A stretch of 64,000 nucleotides of DNA, from contig OENT01000059.1 in assembly GCA_900239685.1 (NCBI GenBank), positions 62,001-126,000 on the forward strand. The letters run 5' to 3'. Origin of the DNA: Rotaria macrura. Its lineage: Eukaryota; Rotifera; Eurotatoria; Philodinida; Philodinidae. Positions 63,132 through 64,000 of this stretch are shown piece by piece; position 1 is the first letter of the stretch; every line of letters starts with the position of its first letter. The translations under genes were made by a program, and so were the position numbers. The notes beneath the pieces were generated by a model, which saw only the letters and a program-made list of their open reading frames with translations, was not told the origin of the DNA and did not search any database.

Positions 63132-64000
63132 AAGAACTCTATCATTATATAATCCTGATCCAGGTCGTTTGTTTAATATATAAGTTGTCTTTCATGTATT
63201 TTGGGAATAATAATTAAAATAATGAAGGAATCCTTGAAATCTATAAATCTCTTGCAAGTAGAGTTGATTCATATTATGAAAACCTACATGGTTTATCTAT
63301 GTTCTCAAAATACTTCATGCGTAGTAAGGACAAAAACATATAAAAGTTTTGGACAAAAAAAAACCTACTCTTATCTAAGCTCAAGCGAATTTTATTTAAA
63401 AGAACTTTGGTGTCTACTATGTAAGAATGTCATAGGATGTAAAACATGACGCAACTGTTTCTTTTTTATCGTAAGAAGATACGTTTATTCTATCTGGAGA
63501 TCTATTTCGTTCCCAACTATACGGCCAATCGTCAAGAGACATGAAACAGAAGTTTTCCATATGTATAACGGCACATTATTGTTGCATGTGATCTTTGAGC
63601 ACAGCAATACCAATAAGATCTATGAAAAGACCAGAATAAATACTCTAGTATTTATTTTACCTATTTGAATACTACTGTTATTGGATATGTCATGGTAATT
63701 TCGTGAAGACACATAACACAATTTGAAGCAGATGCATAGGAACTGTATATTGCATATGCATGTTCACTTTTTGTGATAATCTAAGCAACTTAAGTTTATT
63801 TGAGTATAAATTTTCGAGTTTTGTGCATATCTAGACGCTGTAAGCTTTCTAATTCTATTGAAAAGTTAGTGTTGGAGATTGATTGTTGTAATCAAAATGA
63901 TCAGTCACTTTGCTGGACCATTGGTTTGAAGATAAGATACCAAGTGCTACTAGTTATGCATTTGATGTAAATCTAATCTTATAGATGTCGAGCGAATTGA
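63132..64000. other. Window end, nothing firmly recognised
   Basis: AT-rich sequence. The open frame 63201-63449 (CSQNTSCVVRTKTYKS, with a CLLCKNVIGC tail) is Cys-rich but has no start context, partner exon or family match, so I do not call it a gene. Confidence 0.4.

Noticed and set aside
63201-63449. Cys-containing open frame near the window end
   Set aside because: No signal peptide, no supported splice link to the orphan gene upstream and no known motif; it may still be an exon.

Overview
The window is eukaryotic nuclear DNA from an animal. Genes are split by many short GT-AG introns, mostly 45-80 nt and one of only 41 nt, and the background is strongly AT-rich. The gene set is metazoan: a CELF-type RNA-binding protein, alpha-tubulin, CNOT3, Wee1, UPF2 and LOXHD1. 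Compact introns, low GC, a duplicated gene pair with a near-identical internal tract and decayed mobile-element remnants would fit a bdelloid rotifer. That assignment is inference; nothing in the window proves it.

Layout. 793-872 (+): last exon of a CELF/Bruno-like gene that begins before the window. 2001-4152 (-): complete alpha-tubulin, 11 exons. 5104-9868 (-): complete CNOT3-like subunit of CCR4-NOT, 12 exons. 14733-17491 (+): Wee1-like kinase, 9 exons. 19309-27640 (+): UPF2, the nonsense-mediated decay scaffold, 21 exons. 29865-31249 and 35893-37343 (-): two paralogous type II membrane, glycosyltransferase-like genes, with a frameshifted methyltransferase pseudogene at 31539-32217 between them. 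32.2-42.9 kb: gene-poor and repeat-rich, with four GC-rich islands built of short CpG words, a 262-bp inverted-repeat element, a possible Tc1-like remnant and several palindromes. 42892-44178 (-): unrecognised protein with an Asn run. 46444-61143 (+): LOXHD1-like protein with 17 PLAT domains in 39 coding exons. 62419-63131 (+): small secreted orphan.

I rebuilt the exons by hand from reading frame, splice dinucleotides and family resemblance. In every multi-exon gene except the two low-confidence ends (first exon of the 36-kb paralogue, last exons of the 62-kb orphan) the junctions keep phase and protein similarity continues across them.

The genes do not form one pathway. CNOT3 and UPF2 both act in cytoplasmic mRNA decay, and CELF proteins also steer mRNA stability, so three of the conserved genes concern mRNA fate. 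I see no operon structure. The most unusual material is the 33-41 kb interval: each island uses its own hexamer in both orientations (for example five TTCCGG plus five CCGGAA, or five ATCCGA plus five TCGGAT, in about 320 bp). I interpret these as probable short non-autonomous mobile elements or binding-site arrays.
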